Assembly: GCA_963834365.1 (NCBI GenBank)
Contig: CAWIBS010000014.1
Coordinates: forward strand, 1-63,409
Source of the DNA: CAWJAP01 sp963834365
GTDB taxonomy: Bacteria; Acidobacteriota; Vicinamibacteria; Vicinamibacterales; Vicinamibacteraceae
Length of the DNA: 63,409 nt
Direction: 5' to 3'
The notes beneath the pieces are model-generated. The model was not told where the DNA came from. It ran no database searches and was given only the letters and a program-made list of their open reading frames with translations. The position numbers and the translations under genes are program-made. Shown piece by piece: positions 38,935-48,979 of the stretch. The stretch's first letter is position 1, and each line of letters opens with the position of its first letter.

Positions 38935-41835
38935 TCATTTGCGATCATCGTCCCGATCATCGTCATCATCCCTGCCATCGGGTACGTCCACCACGTCGGT
39001 GCGCAGCGGGAAGGTGTCGTTCGTCAACCAGCGGCGCAACAGGTTTACGTAGAACGGACTACTCGGAACGCCGCTTTGACCGCCAGGCAGGCTCGACACC
39101 GATGTAATGCCGTCGGACTCGACACTGGCTACATAACGCAGCGAAGGGCCAGCAGAGAACATGAAGCCGTTTGAATTGTCGCGGTTGAACTGATGGTTGC
39201 CGAGATCCACAGTGTGCAGGCCGCCATCGGCAGGAATGCCCGGCAGATTCGGCAGCGGCTGCGGGAAGGCGCCACCCGAGGGCGGAGTGTTGAACGCTCC
39301 GCCGAGCGGGTGGGCCAGCACCACTCGGTGCAGGCGTCCCCAGCGATAGTCGGACTGGTCGGTGGAGCCATTGAACGCATCGGCGAAGGCGGGACTGGCC
39401 AGCAGGTCGAGCACGATGCTCAAGCTGCGCAGGATCAAGATGTCGCGGCGGTCGGCAGCGCGTGCGACTCCGGGGACTTCGAAGAAGTCGATGCCCGAGA
39501 CACCGACGCCGGAGCGCTGCGGGAAATTGTCGAACAGATTCTTCAACGCGGTGAGCTGGATGTCGCGCGGAGCAGGGATCGCCAGTCGCTGCCGCGACAG
39601 GGTGGCACTCAAGGTTTGATTCACGATCTGGTTGCGCCAGACCGAGTAGATAGTGGCTGCGACGCTGTTGGCGATCTCGCGCACGTGCGGCTCGGCGCGC
39701 TTGCCGTTCTGATCGCTGGCGTCGAAGCCCTCGACGATGCCGGTGGGCGTGCTGCGGTCCCACACCGCCATGCGAGCCACTGCCTCCACGATGCGCGGAT
39801 CCGCGGCGATGCTCGTCAACTCGCCTGGGGCGCCTGGCCGTTGTGCATTGCCGAGTGCCCGCACGATGAAGGGAACGAAGAAGCTGGCATCTCCCATCAC
39901 GACATCCGACTGGATGCGCTGCAGGTCCTGAACCCCGAGTTTCCGGCCGCTCGCCAGCAACGACGCCAACAACTGCTCGATGCGTCCGGCGCGGATACCC
40001 AGGTCGAAGCCATAGCCTGAACCGATATAGCGAATGCCGCCACCGGGCCGCAGCACGTTGAGCACGTTGTTGTCGCGGCTGTTGCCGGTCGGATCGTTGT
40101 TGGAATTGACGATGAAGCCGCGCCGCGGATTGACCAGCTGTGGCATCTCACTGAAGGGCAAGATGGCGAAGGGCAGCGCGCGATTGGGATCGTTGTCCTG
40201 TGCCGGCAGCCACTCGTTGCCGCCCTGGCCATCGCGGATGAGGAACGGCGGCAGTCCAACCGGTTCGCCGTTCTCCAGGTCCTCACGCAGCGGCATCTCG
40301 CCGGTGGCGAAGTAGGCGATGTTGCCCTCCTTGTCGGCGTAGATGAAGTTCTGCGACCCGACGTCGAAGCTCTGTAGCGCCGCGGTGAACTGAGACAGGC
40401 TGCGGGCGCGATTGATGCTGCGGAAGGACTGCATCTCGCGGGTGCCGCTGAAGCCAGCGTACTGCACACTGATGGCGGTACCCGCGGACTGGTTGAACAC
40501 GATGATGGGTCCTTGATTGCGCCTCGGCACGATCATCACGGACGCGGGGATCGCGCCACCCGGAGGCACGGTGATGACGTTGTTCTGTACTCCATCGCCG
40601 AGGGTATTGGCACGGAACACCTGGGGCAGTGCCTTCACGGGCTCGAGCTTGCCCTGGTACATGGAGCTCAGGCCGCTCGGTGAATTCGAGTCGGGCACGA
40701 TCCGCTCTTGATACACGTCGGTCACGTCCATCCGATGAGTGGTGACACCCCAGGCAAAACGCTCGGTGTTGCCGATGATGACGAAGGGCACGCCTGGGAG
40801 GCTGCCGCCGATGGCGCTGAAGCCGGGCGTGCGAATCTCGTTCTGGTAGAAGATCGCCGGTGCGGTGAGCTCCAGATGCGGATCGTTGGCCAGGATAGGG
40901 CTGCCGGTACGGGAGTGTTGCCCCGAGATCACGAACTCGTTGCTCCCGCGTTCATCGTCAGGATTCCTCATTGCCGCCTGCACGAACGGCAGCGAGCGCA
41001 GGTGCGCGAGATAGTCCCTGGCCAATCCCATCAACACCGCATCGTTCATGGCCGGCGACGCTGCCGCCAGATTCATGACACTGGTGCTTACCGGGGCGAT
41101 GTCCTCCACCGAATTCGCCACTCCTCTGCTCGAGCGGGATGCACTGGCATCCGGCACCGTGGCCGCATTGTCGAAGGGCGCGAGGCGGTTGACGTCTTCG
41201 AAGAACAGCGCCGCCCCGTCGAAACCTCGTGCGGCGCCTGCGGCCTGGTATTGCGCCAGGAGCGTGGTGCGATCCAGATCGGTCAGCTCGAAGGACAGGC
41301 CGAAGCTAATCAGCCTGATGATGCTCAGCGAATCGACCGGTGCCCAGGGGCGGAACGTCGTGATCTCGAGCGCCGCGTACTCGGGCGGCAACGAATGGCG
41401 AGCCACGTAGTCATTGACGCCCTCGGCATACGCGTCGAGCGCGTCGCGCACGTTCCGGGACAGGATGGGGAGCGAACGCTCGGCGGCGCGGCGCAGGCCA
41501 AAGGTGCGTAGTGGTACATCGCTCGGCAGCGCCCCCGCGCCGAGCAGCTCGGCCAGGGTGCCCTCCGCCTGGCGACGCGAGACATCCATCTGGAAGAGGC
41601 GGTCCTGCGCGTGCGTGAACCCCTGCAGGTAGATCACCTCACGTTCGGTGCTGGCCGCGATATGTGGAATGCCCTCGCTGTCGCGCACGACCCTGCCGTT
41701 GTTGCGCGAGTGGCGTTGGCGGCCGTCCGACTCGGTGTCTCGGACCGTCGTGTCTTGTGCAAGAACGCAGACCGGAAACGCTGTCACGACTATCAACACA
41801 GCACGGACGATCCACCCATTACTCTGCTTCAACAT
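38935..41835 (-). CDS. Penicillin acylase-family Ntn hydrolase
   Basis: A 966-residue precursor. Signal peptide (VLIVVTAFPVCVLAQ), then the alpha-chain region (RVVRDSEGIPHIAASTEREV, FTHAQDRLFQMDVSRRQAEG). The autocatalytic site is ERGSNEFVISG, where the Ser begins the beta chain, followed by GSPILANDPHL typical of acylases. The C-terminus has an acidic Asp/Arg tail. It acts in the periplasm; members cleave penicillins or acyl-homoserine lactones, and the substrate here is unknown. ATG 41835 is preceded by GAGGG. Confidence 0.92.
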   Translation of the reverse strand: MLKQSNGWIVRAVLIVVTAFPVCVLAQDTTVRDTESDGRQRHSRNNGRVVRDSEGIPHIAASTEREVIYLQGFTHAQDRLFQMDVSRRQAEGTLAELLGAGALPSDVPLRTFGLRRAAERSLPILSRNVRDALDAYAEGVNDYVARHSLPPEYAALEITTFRPWAPVDSLSIIRLISFGLSFELTDLDRTTLLAQYQAAGAARGFDGAALFFEDVNRLAPFDNAATVPDASASRSSRGVANSVEDIAPVSTSVMNLAAASPAMNDAVLMGLARDYLAHLRSLPFVQAAMRNPDDERGSNEFVISGQHSRTGSPILANDPHLELTAPAIFYQNEIRTPGFSAIGGSLPGVPFVIIGNTERFAWGVTTHRMDVTDVYQERIVPDSNSPSGLSSMYQGKLEPVKALPQVFRANTLGDGVQNNVITVPPGGAIPASVMIVPRRNQGPIIVFNQSAGTAISVQYAGFSGTREMQSFRSINRARSLSQFTAALQSFDVGSQNFIYADKEGNIAYFATGEMPLREDLENGEPVGLPPFLIRDGQGGNEWLPAQDNDPNRALPFAILPFSEMPQLVNPRRGFIVNSNNDPTGNSRDNNVLNVLRPGGGIRYIGSGYGFDLGIRAGRIEQLLASLLASGRKLGVQDLQRIQSDVVMGDASFFVPFIVRALGNAQRPGAPGELTSIAADPRIVEAVARMAVWDRSTPTGIVEGFDASDQNGKRAEPHVREIANSVAATIYSVWRNQIVNQTLSATLSRQRLAIPAPRDIQLTALKNLFDNFPQRSGVGVSGIDFFEVPGVARAADRRDILILRSLSIVLDLLASPAFADAFNGSTDQSDYRWGRLHRVVLAHPLGGAFNTPPSGGAFPQPLPNLPGIPADGGLHTVDLGNHQFNRDNSNGFMFSAGPSLRYVASVESDGITSVSSLPGGQSGVPSSPFYVNLLRRWLTNDTFPLRTDVVDVPDGRDDDDDRDDDRK

Positions 41836-42091
41836 GGAACCCTCATGATTTCAATTACCAACGGTCGTCGACGAGATCCGCATTCACGCGACACCTACGG
41901 TCGAACCGCACAATTGGATTTGCACGGCTCGTGTGCGGGCATTGGCGCGCACTCGCGCGTGCGCCTCTCGGCATCCCAATACGGCTGCTTCGGGCGCCTG
42001 GATGTCCGTGGCGCGCAGACGTCAGGTGAGTAAGTCGTCGCTTGTGTCGGCTTGGTCTCCCCGCTACACTCTCCGACACCGACTGCGCACG

Positions 42092-42340
42092 ATGGTTCTG
42101 CAACATGTTCCTGCGACCATCGCATTCGGCTTGGTCTTGGGCTTCGCCAGTCCCCTTGCCGCCAACGCGCAGATCGTGAGCCCCAACATGGTCTTCGGCC
42201 ACTATCAGCAATTCGTGTGGCAGAAGCAGCACGAACTGCCACAGAACACCGTGCTCGCGGTCGCGGCGACACGCGACGGGTACGCGCTTCTGTCGACGGC
42301 TCTCCGTGGTTCGGTCAGCGCACGCACGCACGTCGCCTGG
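42092..42340 (+). pseudogene. Truncated start of a two-component-regulator-propeller sensor protein
   Basis: ATG 42092 begins a signal peptide (TIAFGLVLGFASPLAANAQ) followed by a propeller-sensor start (HYQQFVWQKQHELPQNTVLA, then AATRDGY). Proteins that begin so are long periplasmic-propeller sensors with a GGDEF or kinase domain. The next expected motif (LWLGT, RFDG) is garbled and the frame soon ends. The remainder is absent; a join near 42,300-42,400 is likely. Confidence 0.65.
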
Positions 42341-42410
42341 CAACCGCCCATCGAGACGTGCGAGCCTGCTCGCCCAAGACGCTAGGCCTCAGACTTCAGA
42401 GGAGACCGAC

Positions 42411-45400
42411 GTGGAATTCAACGCCTCCTTCTCGACCCGTCTCGTGCGCATGGCGCTCTCGGCAGCCGCGCTCGCCGCGCTCGCGATTCTGCAAAACGGC
42501 ATCGCGACGCCCGCCGCTCAGGGTCAAGGCGCGGAGATCGCGCTCGCGCTGCCGCAGCCAGCAGGTTCCGGAGGCCGTGTTCAGGTCCTGATCGAGTTGA
42601 GAGCAGAGGCGGCGGCGGCGGTGTTCGCCCGCGCGATCGACCAGGCGCCCAGTGTCACGCCGGGCGTGCGACAGGCCGCGGCGATCGAAGGCCAGGCCCA
42701 GGTGCAGCGCGTGCTCGGCCAGCAGCAGCAGCTCGCCTCCGCGATGGCGGCGAGCGGTATCGTAGCGACCGAGATCTACCGGGTGCAGAAGGCGATGAAC
42801 GCGATCGCCGCCGAGGTGGACGGCAGCAGCGTCGCCGCGCTCCGCCGGCTGCCCGGCGTCAAGGCAGTCCACATCCTCGAGCTCGAGTATCCGACCACCG
42901 CGAGCGCGGTGCCGTTCATCGGCGCGCCGCCGGTGTGGGCCAACACGCTGGGCCTGCCCGCGGGCGCGACCGGCGCGGGCGTCCGCATCGGCGTCATCGA
43001 CACCGGCCTCGACTATCTGCACGCCGACTTCGGCGGGTCGGGCCTGCTTGCCGACTACCAGGCCAACGATCGCACCGTCGCGCCCGATGCCTTCTTCCCG
43101 AGTGCGAAGGTCGTGGGCGGCTTCGACTTCGCCGGCGACAACTACAACGGTTCCGCCGGGACCATCGCGCCCGATGCCGATCCGATGGATTGCAACGGCC
43201 ACGGCACGCACGTCGCAGGCTCGGCTGCCGGCAACGGCGTCAACGCCGACGGCACGCCATTCGCCGGACCGTACGGGCCGGGCACGCCGTTCTCGTCGCT
43301 CCGCATCGGGCCGGGCTCGGCGCCGCAGGCGTCGCTCTACGGGCTGCGCGTCTTCGGCTGCGGCGGCGGCACGAACCTGACCGTGCAGGCCATCGACTGG
43401 GCCACCGATCCCAACGGCGACAGTGACATGTCCGATCGCCTCGACGTGATCAACTTGTCGCTCGGCTCGGCGCTCGGCACGCTCACCAGCACCTCGTCGA
43501 TTGCTGCCGAGAACGCGGCCGCCCTTGGCGTGATCGTGGTTGCCGCGGCCGGGAACAACGGCGACACCTACACGGTCAACGGCGCGCCGAGCGTTTCCAC
43601 GCGTGCCATCTCGGTCGCCGCGACTCTGGATGGCGGGGTCGGCGCCCTGACTCTGCGCGTGAATGCGCCAGCCGGCATTGCCGGGTTCATGACGACAGGA
43701 ATCGCTGTGGCGTTCGGCGGTCAGGCGCCTGCGGGCGGCATCACCGCCAACGTCGTCCAGGCGCTCGATCCTGCGGACGCGGCCGGGCCGCTCACGACGG
43801 ATGCGTGCTCTCCCTTGACCAACGCGGCGGGGGTCGCGGGCACCATCGCGTTCGTCGATCGCGGCACGTGCGGCTTCAACGTCAAGGCGACGAACGTGCA
43901 AAACGCAGGCGCCGTCGGCGTCGTGATTGCCAACAACGTGGCCGGCGTCGCCAACCTCGGAGGGGTGGATCCGACCGTCACGATCCCGGTGTTCCTCGTG
44001 TCGCAGGTCGATGGCAACACGCTGCGGACCAATCTCGCGTCGCTGAACATCACGCTCTTCAACGGCGGGGACACGGTCGCCGCCTTTTCGTCGCGCGGGC
44101 CCGGCCCTCGCATGCGTCTCAAGCCCGACATCGCGGCGCCCGGCTACAACATCGTCTCGGCGCAGACGGGCACGACGTGCACCGGAACCGCTCCGTCGAC
44201 CGGGTGTCAGATCGCGAACCCCAGCGGCTTTCTCGCGAACAGCCCAACGCTCTCGCTGAACGGCACGTCGATGGCGACGCCCCACGTAGCCGGCGTCATG
44301 GCTCTCCTGCGGCAGCTGCATCCCGACTGGTCGGTCGAGCAGTTGAAAGCGCTCGCCATGAACACAGCGACGCACGACGTCACCATCTTTCCGGATGGCA
44401 ACGGCGCGCGGCACGGGGCGGGCCGCACGGGCGCCGGGCGCGTCGACGCCAGCAACGCTGCGCAGTCGGGCGTGGTCGCGTTCAACGCGACGGATGCGGG
44501 CGCCGTCAGCGTCTCGTTCGAGACGAACTACGTCGTAGGCACCGCGACGGAAGTCAAGAGAGTCCGAATCGTAAACAACGGCGGCGCGCCGGCCACCTAC
44601 GATCTCGGCGTCGATAGCGTGGTCGACGCGCCCGGAATCAGCTTCTCGCTGCCGGGCGGCGCGTCCGTGACCGTGCCCGCTCATAGCTCAGTGGAAATCG
44701 ACGTGCAGATGGCCGCGGACGCCGCGCTGATGGATCACGCGCGCGAGGCAACTGTCGCCGGCGTGCAGGCGGCCGCCGGCACGCTGGCGGCGGCGGCCGG
44801 CACGCAGAATCGGCATTGGCTGACTGAGGAAACCGCGTTCGTGACCCTCAGCCAGGGTGCGAGCCTCAAGCTGCGCGTGCCGCTGTACGCGACCGCCCGG
44901 CCGGCGTCGGCGATGGCGGCGAGCGGGACGATCGACACTGGAGGAAACCCGACGGGATCGACCACGCTTCCGCTGACCGGCACGGGCGTGTGCACCGGCA
45001 CACCGGGCGGCTCGACGTGCACGGGCACGTTCAACGCACCGCCGTTCGACGTGGCCTCGCTGGTCACGGCCCTCCAGCTGCAGGTGATCAGCCCGCGGTC
45101 GCCGCTCATCCCCGCCTCGGCTGACATTCAATACGGAGGTGTTGCGTTCGATTCCATCGCCAACCGAATCATGTTCGGCGTCTCGATGTGGGGCCCCTGG
45201 ACCAGCCCGTCGAACACGACGCTCAACGTCTACATCGACAACAACAACGACGGCAACTGGGATTCGATCCTGTTCGACGGCAACACTGGCACGCACAACA
45301 ACTATCTGTTCGGCAACAGCGTCGATCCCCAGGACACGTTCATCAGCCTGCGGATCAACCTGGCCACCAACGGCGTCACGATCCCGAGCGTGGCCACGGG

Positions 45401-48400
45401 GCGCTACGTGAACGGCGACCCGGCGGTCAAGGACTCGGCGCTCTTCAATTCGAGCGTCAAGGTGCTGTCAGCATCGCCGGCGACCCTTGGGATTACAGGC
45501 CCGTTTCACTACAAGCTCGTGACGTGCCCGGGCAACCAGCTGCTCTGCCAGCGGTTCAACGGGTTCCAGTTCGACGAGGAGGCCGGTCCGCCCGCCGCGC
45601 CTCCCACGCCGGGTGGATTCCTCTTCGACACCGCCAACCAGGGCCTGAACTTCTCTGGAACCTCGCTGGCGCCGGATCTGCCGGGCGCGACGATACCGGT
45701 CACCTGGAACGTCGCGAACCTCACCGCGCAGGGCTCGCCCGGCGCGCTGCTGCTGCATCACCACAACCGCCCCGAGGCGCAGGCCGAGTTCGTGCCCCTC
45801 GCGGGCACAGTCACGACCGATCTGTCCATTGCCCTGAGCAGCACGCCGTCGTCGCCGGCGGTGGGCAGCAACGTCACGCTCACGGTGACAGTGTCGAATC
45901 TCGGATCGAACGACGCGACCGGCGTCGTCGCGAGCGTCGAGCTGCCGAACGGTCTGACATACGGATCCGACGACGGCGGCGGCAGCTTCAACCCCGGAAC
46001 GGCGCAGTGGACGATCGGCGCGCTGGCGGCCAGCGCCACCGCCACGCTGCAGATCACGGCGACCGTCGAGACCACTGATGCCCAGGTCGTGACCGCGTTC
46101 GTCAGCGCCGCCAGCCCGCTCGAGACCGTGCTCGGGAACAACACCACGACGCACAACATCACCGCACCGCGCAACGCCGATCTGGCGACCACGATCGCCA
46201 CGGGAACGGCGTCGGTCGTCGCCCGGAATCCGGTCACGTTCACCGCGACGGTCACCAACAACGGCGACGATCCAGCGTTCAACGTGACGGTCGCGCTGAA
46301 CATCGAGTCGGGCGCCGCCGTGCGGGGTGCCGGCACCCCAAGCGCCGGCACGTACAATCCCGCGACCGGCGCGTGGACGCTGAGCACGCTCGGCACGGGA
46401 ACCACGCACACGATCAGCTTCGAGGTGACGCCGCTCGGGGCGCCGGAGCTCACGATGGCGGCGACCGCAGTCTCCGGCACCGGCGATCTCGACACCGCGA
46501 ACAACACCGCACTGAGTACCTCGGTGACAGTCCTCACGCGTCCGACCGTGACGACGCCGACGATCGCGTCGTCTGTGATTGCGGGCGAGCTGACGCCGCT
46601 GACCGTCACCGTCGTCGATGCCGAAGTCACCGGTACCCCGCAGAGCCCGAGCGGTCTCGTCACGTTCGCGTCCTCGATTCCGGCCGACACGTTCGTCGGT
46701 ACATGCGCGCTGGCCGCGGGCACGGCGGGCACGTCCTCCTGCCAGGTCAACGCCCGGTTCGATTCCGCCGGAGCGCGGACGATCACGGCGAGCTACGTGG
46801 GCACTGCCACCCACACCGCCAGCTCGGCGACCGCGTCGTCGACGGCGACGTGCAGCTTCGACGTCACGCCCGGCACGCTGTCGTTCGGCGCAGCCGAAGG
46901 ATCGAGCACGGCGTCGGTCGCGACGGCGAGCGGCTGCACGTGGACGGGCTCGAGCGACGCCGCGTTCGCGCAGGTCACGGCCGGCGCGACAGGGATCGGC
47001 AGCGGGATGGTGACCTATCAGGTGGCGGTCAATCCGGCGGCCACTACTCGCACGGCGACGCTGACGATTGCCGGCCACGCGTTCACATTGACGCAGGCGG
47101 GGGCGACGTGCACGTACTCGCTCGATCCGGCCAGCGCGTCGTTCCTGTCCGCGGGAGGCAACGGATCGGTCACGGTGACCACACCGGCTGGCTGCCCGGT
47201 CACCGCGGTCAGCAATGCGCCGTTCCTTCAGGTCACGAGCGTCGGGTCGGCGCCGAGCGCGGTCGTCGCCTATTCCGTGGCTCCCAATCCTCCGCCGGGC
47301 AGCGGGCGCTCGGGCATGCTGACCATTGAAGGGCAGACGTTCACGGTCACACAGACTGGCGTCCCGACGATTACGCCCGATCGCACGTCCCTGACGTTCG
47401 GCGCGATCAACGACGGTGGATCACTCACGGTGGCCACCGGCGCGCAGGCGGTGTCGGTGCAGGTGAGCCAGGGCGATCCGGTCGCCTGGACGGCCACGGC
47501 GGACCAGCCCTGGATCCAGCTGACGCAGCCTGCGGGGATGGGCAGCGGCCTGTTCAGCGTCGGTGTCGTCAGCGCCCCCGGGTTGCCCGTCAGCGGAATG
47601 CTGACGGGGATCGTGACTGTCAACGCACCCGGCGCGTCGAACGCGCCGCGAACGATCGCGGTACGGATGACCCTGATCGCCGCCCCCGACGCCGATGAGC
47701 CGTTCGGCTGGATCGACACGCCGGCGGAGGGAACCACCGGGGTGCAGGGCGGGCTCATCGTCACCGGATGGGCGCTCGATGACATCGAGGTCACACACGT
47801 CTGGATCTTCCGCGATCCTGTGGCGGGCGAGCCTGACGGGATGCCCGTGTTCCTGGGCGAAGCGCTGTTCATCCCGGACGCGCGGCCCGATGTCGAGACG
47901 GGCACGCCGGCCGTGCCGCTCAACTACCGCGCCGGGTGGGGCATGGTGCTGCTGACGAACACGCTGCCCGGCGGCGGCAACGGATCCTTCACGCTGCGGG
48001 CGTTTGCGCAGGACGCCGACGGTCACTTCACGTCGCTCGGCACGCGTTCGTTCACGGCGAGCAACAACAGCTCTAGCCGGCCGTTCGGGACCCTCGATAC
48101 ACCGAGGCCGGGCGAAACCGTCTCCGGCACGTACATCAATTTCGGATGGGCGCTGACGCCGCTTCCGAGCACGATTCCGCTCGACGGCTCCACCATCTCC
48201 GTGTTCATCGACGGCGTGTTCCGAGGGCACCCGTCCTACAACCACGCCAGGCCCGACATCGTGGCGTTGTTCCCCGGGCTCAACAACTCGGCCGGGCCCG
48301 TCGGCTGGTTCATGTTCGACTCCCGCACGCTGACGAACGGCCTGCACACGATCGCGTGGGTGGTGCAGGACGACAGCGGCGCGGTGTCGGGTATCGGCAG

Positions 48401-48824
48401 CCGCTTCTTCCGAGTGCAGAATGCCGACAACAGCAGCACGATGACCGTCGACGCGGCGGCGACGTCAGCCGGGCTCGAGGCCTCGGTTGCGTCGGTGGGC
48501 CTCCGCCCCGGTGAACTCGGCCTGAGGCGTGGGTTCGACGGCAACGCTCCGATTCGTCGAGTCCGCGCGAAGGGCGACCTCTACGCGGTCGCGGTGGCCG
48601 CGCTCGAGCGGATCGAACTGCATCTGGGCGGCGAAAGCGATAGCGGCCTGGTGGCGGGATACGCCATCGTCGGCAACGAGCGGCGGGATCTGCCGGCCGG
48701 CTCCACTTTGGATCAGCAGCGTGGCGTCTTCTATTGGCAGCCTGGCGCGGCGTTCATGGGCCGGTACGAGCTGGTGTTCGTGCGCGGCACCGAGGAGACT
48801 CGCGTGGTCGTCGATGTGAAATAG
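42411..48824 (+). CDS. Giant secreted subtilisin-like (S8) protease with PA, DUF11, Ig-like and BACON domains
   Basis: A 2,137-residue protein in one intact frame. GTG 42411 has AGAGGAGA upstream; a signal segment (LAALAILQNGIATPAAQ) follows. The catalytic triad is complete: Asp in GVIDTGLDYLHADF (near residue 197), His in NGHGTHVAG (near 264), Ser in NGTSMATPHVAG (near 619). A PA-like insertion (VDRGTCGFNVKATNVQNAGA) lies between His and Ser. The C-terminal part holds two DUF11 domains (44.7-46.5 kb region), a Big_3-like Ig domain, three BACON-type repeats ending in TLTQAG and TVTQTG, and two related domains (FGWIDTPAEG, FGTLDTPRPG). No sorting tail was recognised. It is presumably exported and possibly surface-retained. 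Confidence 0.9.
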   Translation: MEFNASFSTRLVRMALSAAALAALAILQNGIATPAAQGQGAEIALALPQPAGSGGRVQVLIELRAEAAAAVFARAIDQAPSVTPGVRQAAAIEGQAQVQRVLGQQQQLASAMAASGIVATEIYRVQKAMNAIAAEVDGSSVAALRRLPGVKAVHILELEYPTTASAVPFIGAPPVWANTLGLPAGATGAGVRIGVIDTGLDYLHADFGGSGLLADYQANDRTVAPDAFFPSAKVVGGFDFAGDNYNGSAGTIAPDADPMDCNGHGTHVAGSAAGNGVNADGTPFAGPYGPGTPFSSLRIGPGSAPQASLYGLRVFGCGGGTNLTVQAIDWATDPNGDSDMSDRLDVINLSLGSALGTLTSTSSIAAENAAALGVIVVAAAGNNGDTYTVNGAPSVSTRAISVAATLDGGVGALTLRVNAPAGIAGFMTTGIAVAFGGQAPAGGITANVVQALDPADAAGPLTTDACSPLTNAAGVAGTIAFVDRGTCGFNVKATNVQNAGAVGVVIANNVAGVANLGGVDPTVTIPVFLVSQVDGNTLRTNLASLNITLFNGGDTVAAFSSRGPGPRMRLKPDIAAPGYNIVSAQTGTTCTGTAPSTGCQIANPSGFLANSPTLSLNGTSMATPHVAGVMALLRQLHPDWSVEQLKALAMNTATHDVTIFPDGNGARHGAGRTGAGRVDASNAAQSGVVAFNATDAGAVSVSFETNYVVGTATEVKRVRIVNNGGAPATYDLGVDSVVDAPGISFSLPGGASVTVPAHSSVEIDVQMAADAALMDHAREATVAGVQAAAGTLAAAAGTQNRHWLTEETAFVTLSQGASLKLRVPLYATARPASAMAASGTIDTGGNPTGSTTLPLTGTGVCTGTPGGSTCTGTFNAPPFDVASLVTALQLQVISPRSPLIPASADIQYGGVAFDSIANRIMFGVSMWGPWTSPSNTTLNVYIDNNNDGNWDSILFDGNTGTHNNYLFGNSVDPQDTFISLRINLATNGVTIPSVATGRYVNGDPAVKDSALFNSSVKVLSASPATLGITGPFHYKLVTCPGNQLLCQRFNGFQFDEEAGPPAAPPTPGGFLFDTANQGLNFSGTSLAPDLPGATIPVTWNVANLTAQGSPGALLLHHHNRPEAQAEFVPLAGTVTTDLSIALSSTPSSPAVGSNVTLTVTVSNLGSNDATGVVASVELPNGLTYGSDDGGGSFNPGTAQWTIGALAASATATLQITATVETTDAQVVTAFVSAASPLETVLGNNTTTHNITAPRNADLATTIATGTASVVARNPVTFTATVTNNGDDPAFNVTVALNIESGAAVRGAGTPSAGTYNPATGAWTLSTLGTGTTHTISFEVTPLGAPELTMAATAVSGTGDLDTANNTALSTSVTVLTRPTVTTPTIASSVIAGELTPLTVTVVDAEVTGTPQSPSGLVTFASSIPADTFVGTCALAAGTAGTSSCQVNARFDSAGARTITASYVGTATHTASSATASSTATCSFDVTPGTLSFGAAEGSSTASVATASGCTWTGSSDAAFAQVTAGATGIGSGMVTYQVAVNPAATTRTATLTIAGHAFTLTQAGATCTYSLDPASASFLSAGGNGSVTVTTPAGCPVTAVSNAPFLQVTSVGSAPSAVVAYSVAPNPPPGSGRSGMLTIEGQTFTVTQTGVPTITPDRTSLTFGAINDGGSLTVATGAQAVSVQVSQGDPVAWTATADQPWIQLTQPAGMGSGLFSVGVVSAPGLPVSGMLTGIVTVNAPGASNAPRTIAVRMTLIAAPDADEPFGWIDTPAEGTTGVQGGLIVTGWALDDIEVTHVWIFRDPVAGEPDGMPVFLGEALFIPDARPDVETGTPAVPLNYRAGWGMVLLTNTLPGGGNGSFTLRAFAQDADGHFTSLGTRSFTASNNSSSRPFGTLDTPRPGETVSGTYINFGWALTPLPSTIPLDGSTISVFIDGVFRGHPSYNHARPDIVALFPGLNNSAGPVGWFMFDSRTLTNGLHTIAWVVQDDSGAVSGIGSRFFRVQNADNSSTMTVDAAATSAGLEASVASVGLRPGELGLRRGFDGNAPIRRVRAKGDLYAVAVAALERIELHLGGESDSGLVAGYAIVGNERRDLPAGSTLDQQRGVFYWQPGAAFMGRYELVFVRGTEETRVVVDVK

Positions 48825-48979
48825 CGACGTTGCCCGAGTCGAGATGACGGACCGCGACGCGAAGGCCGCCGGATTGACGCGCTCCGCGAGCATATCCGTA
48901 GGTGGCCTAAGCGTCTCATGCCGAAGCGAAGATTTCGATTAGACCAGTCGCCGGGCGGTGGCGCGCTACTATTGAGCTG

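Noticed and set aside
45468..47078. 536-residue minus-strand frame inside the S8 protease gene
   Set aside because: Shadow frame in a high-GC gene; Arg/Gly-rich, no motifs.
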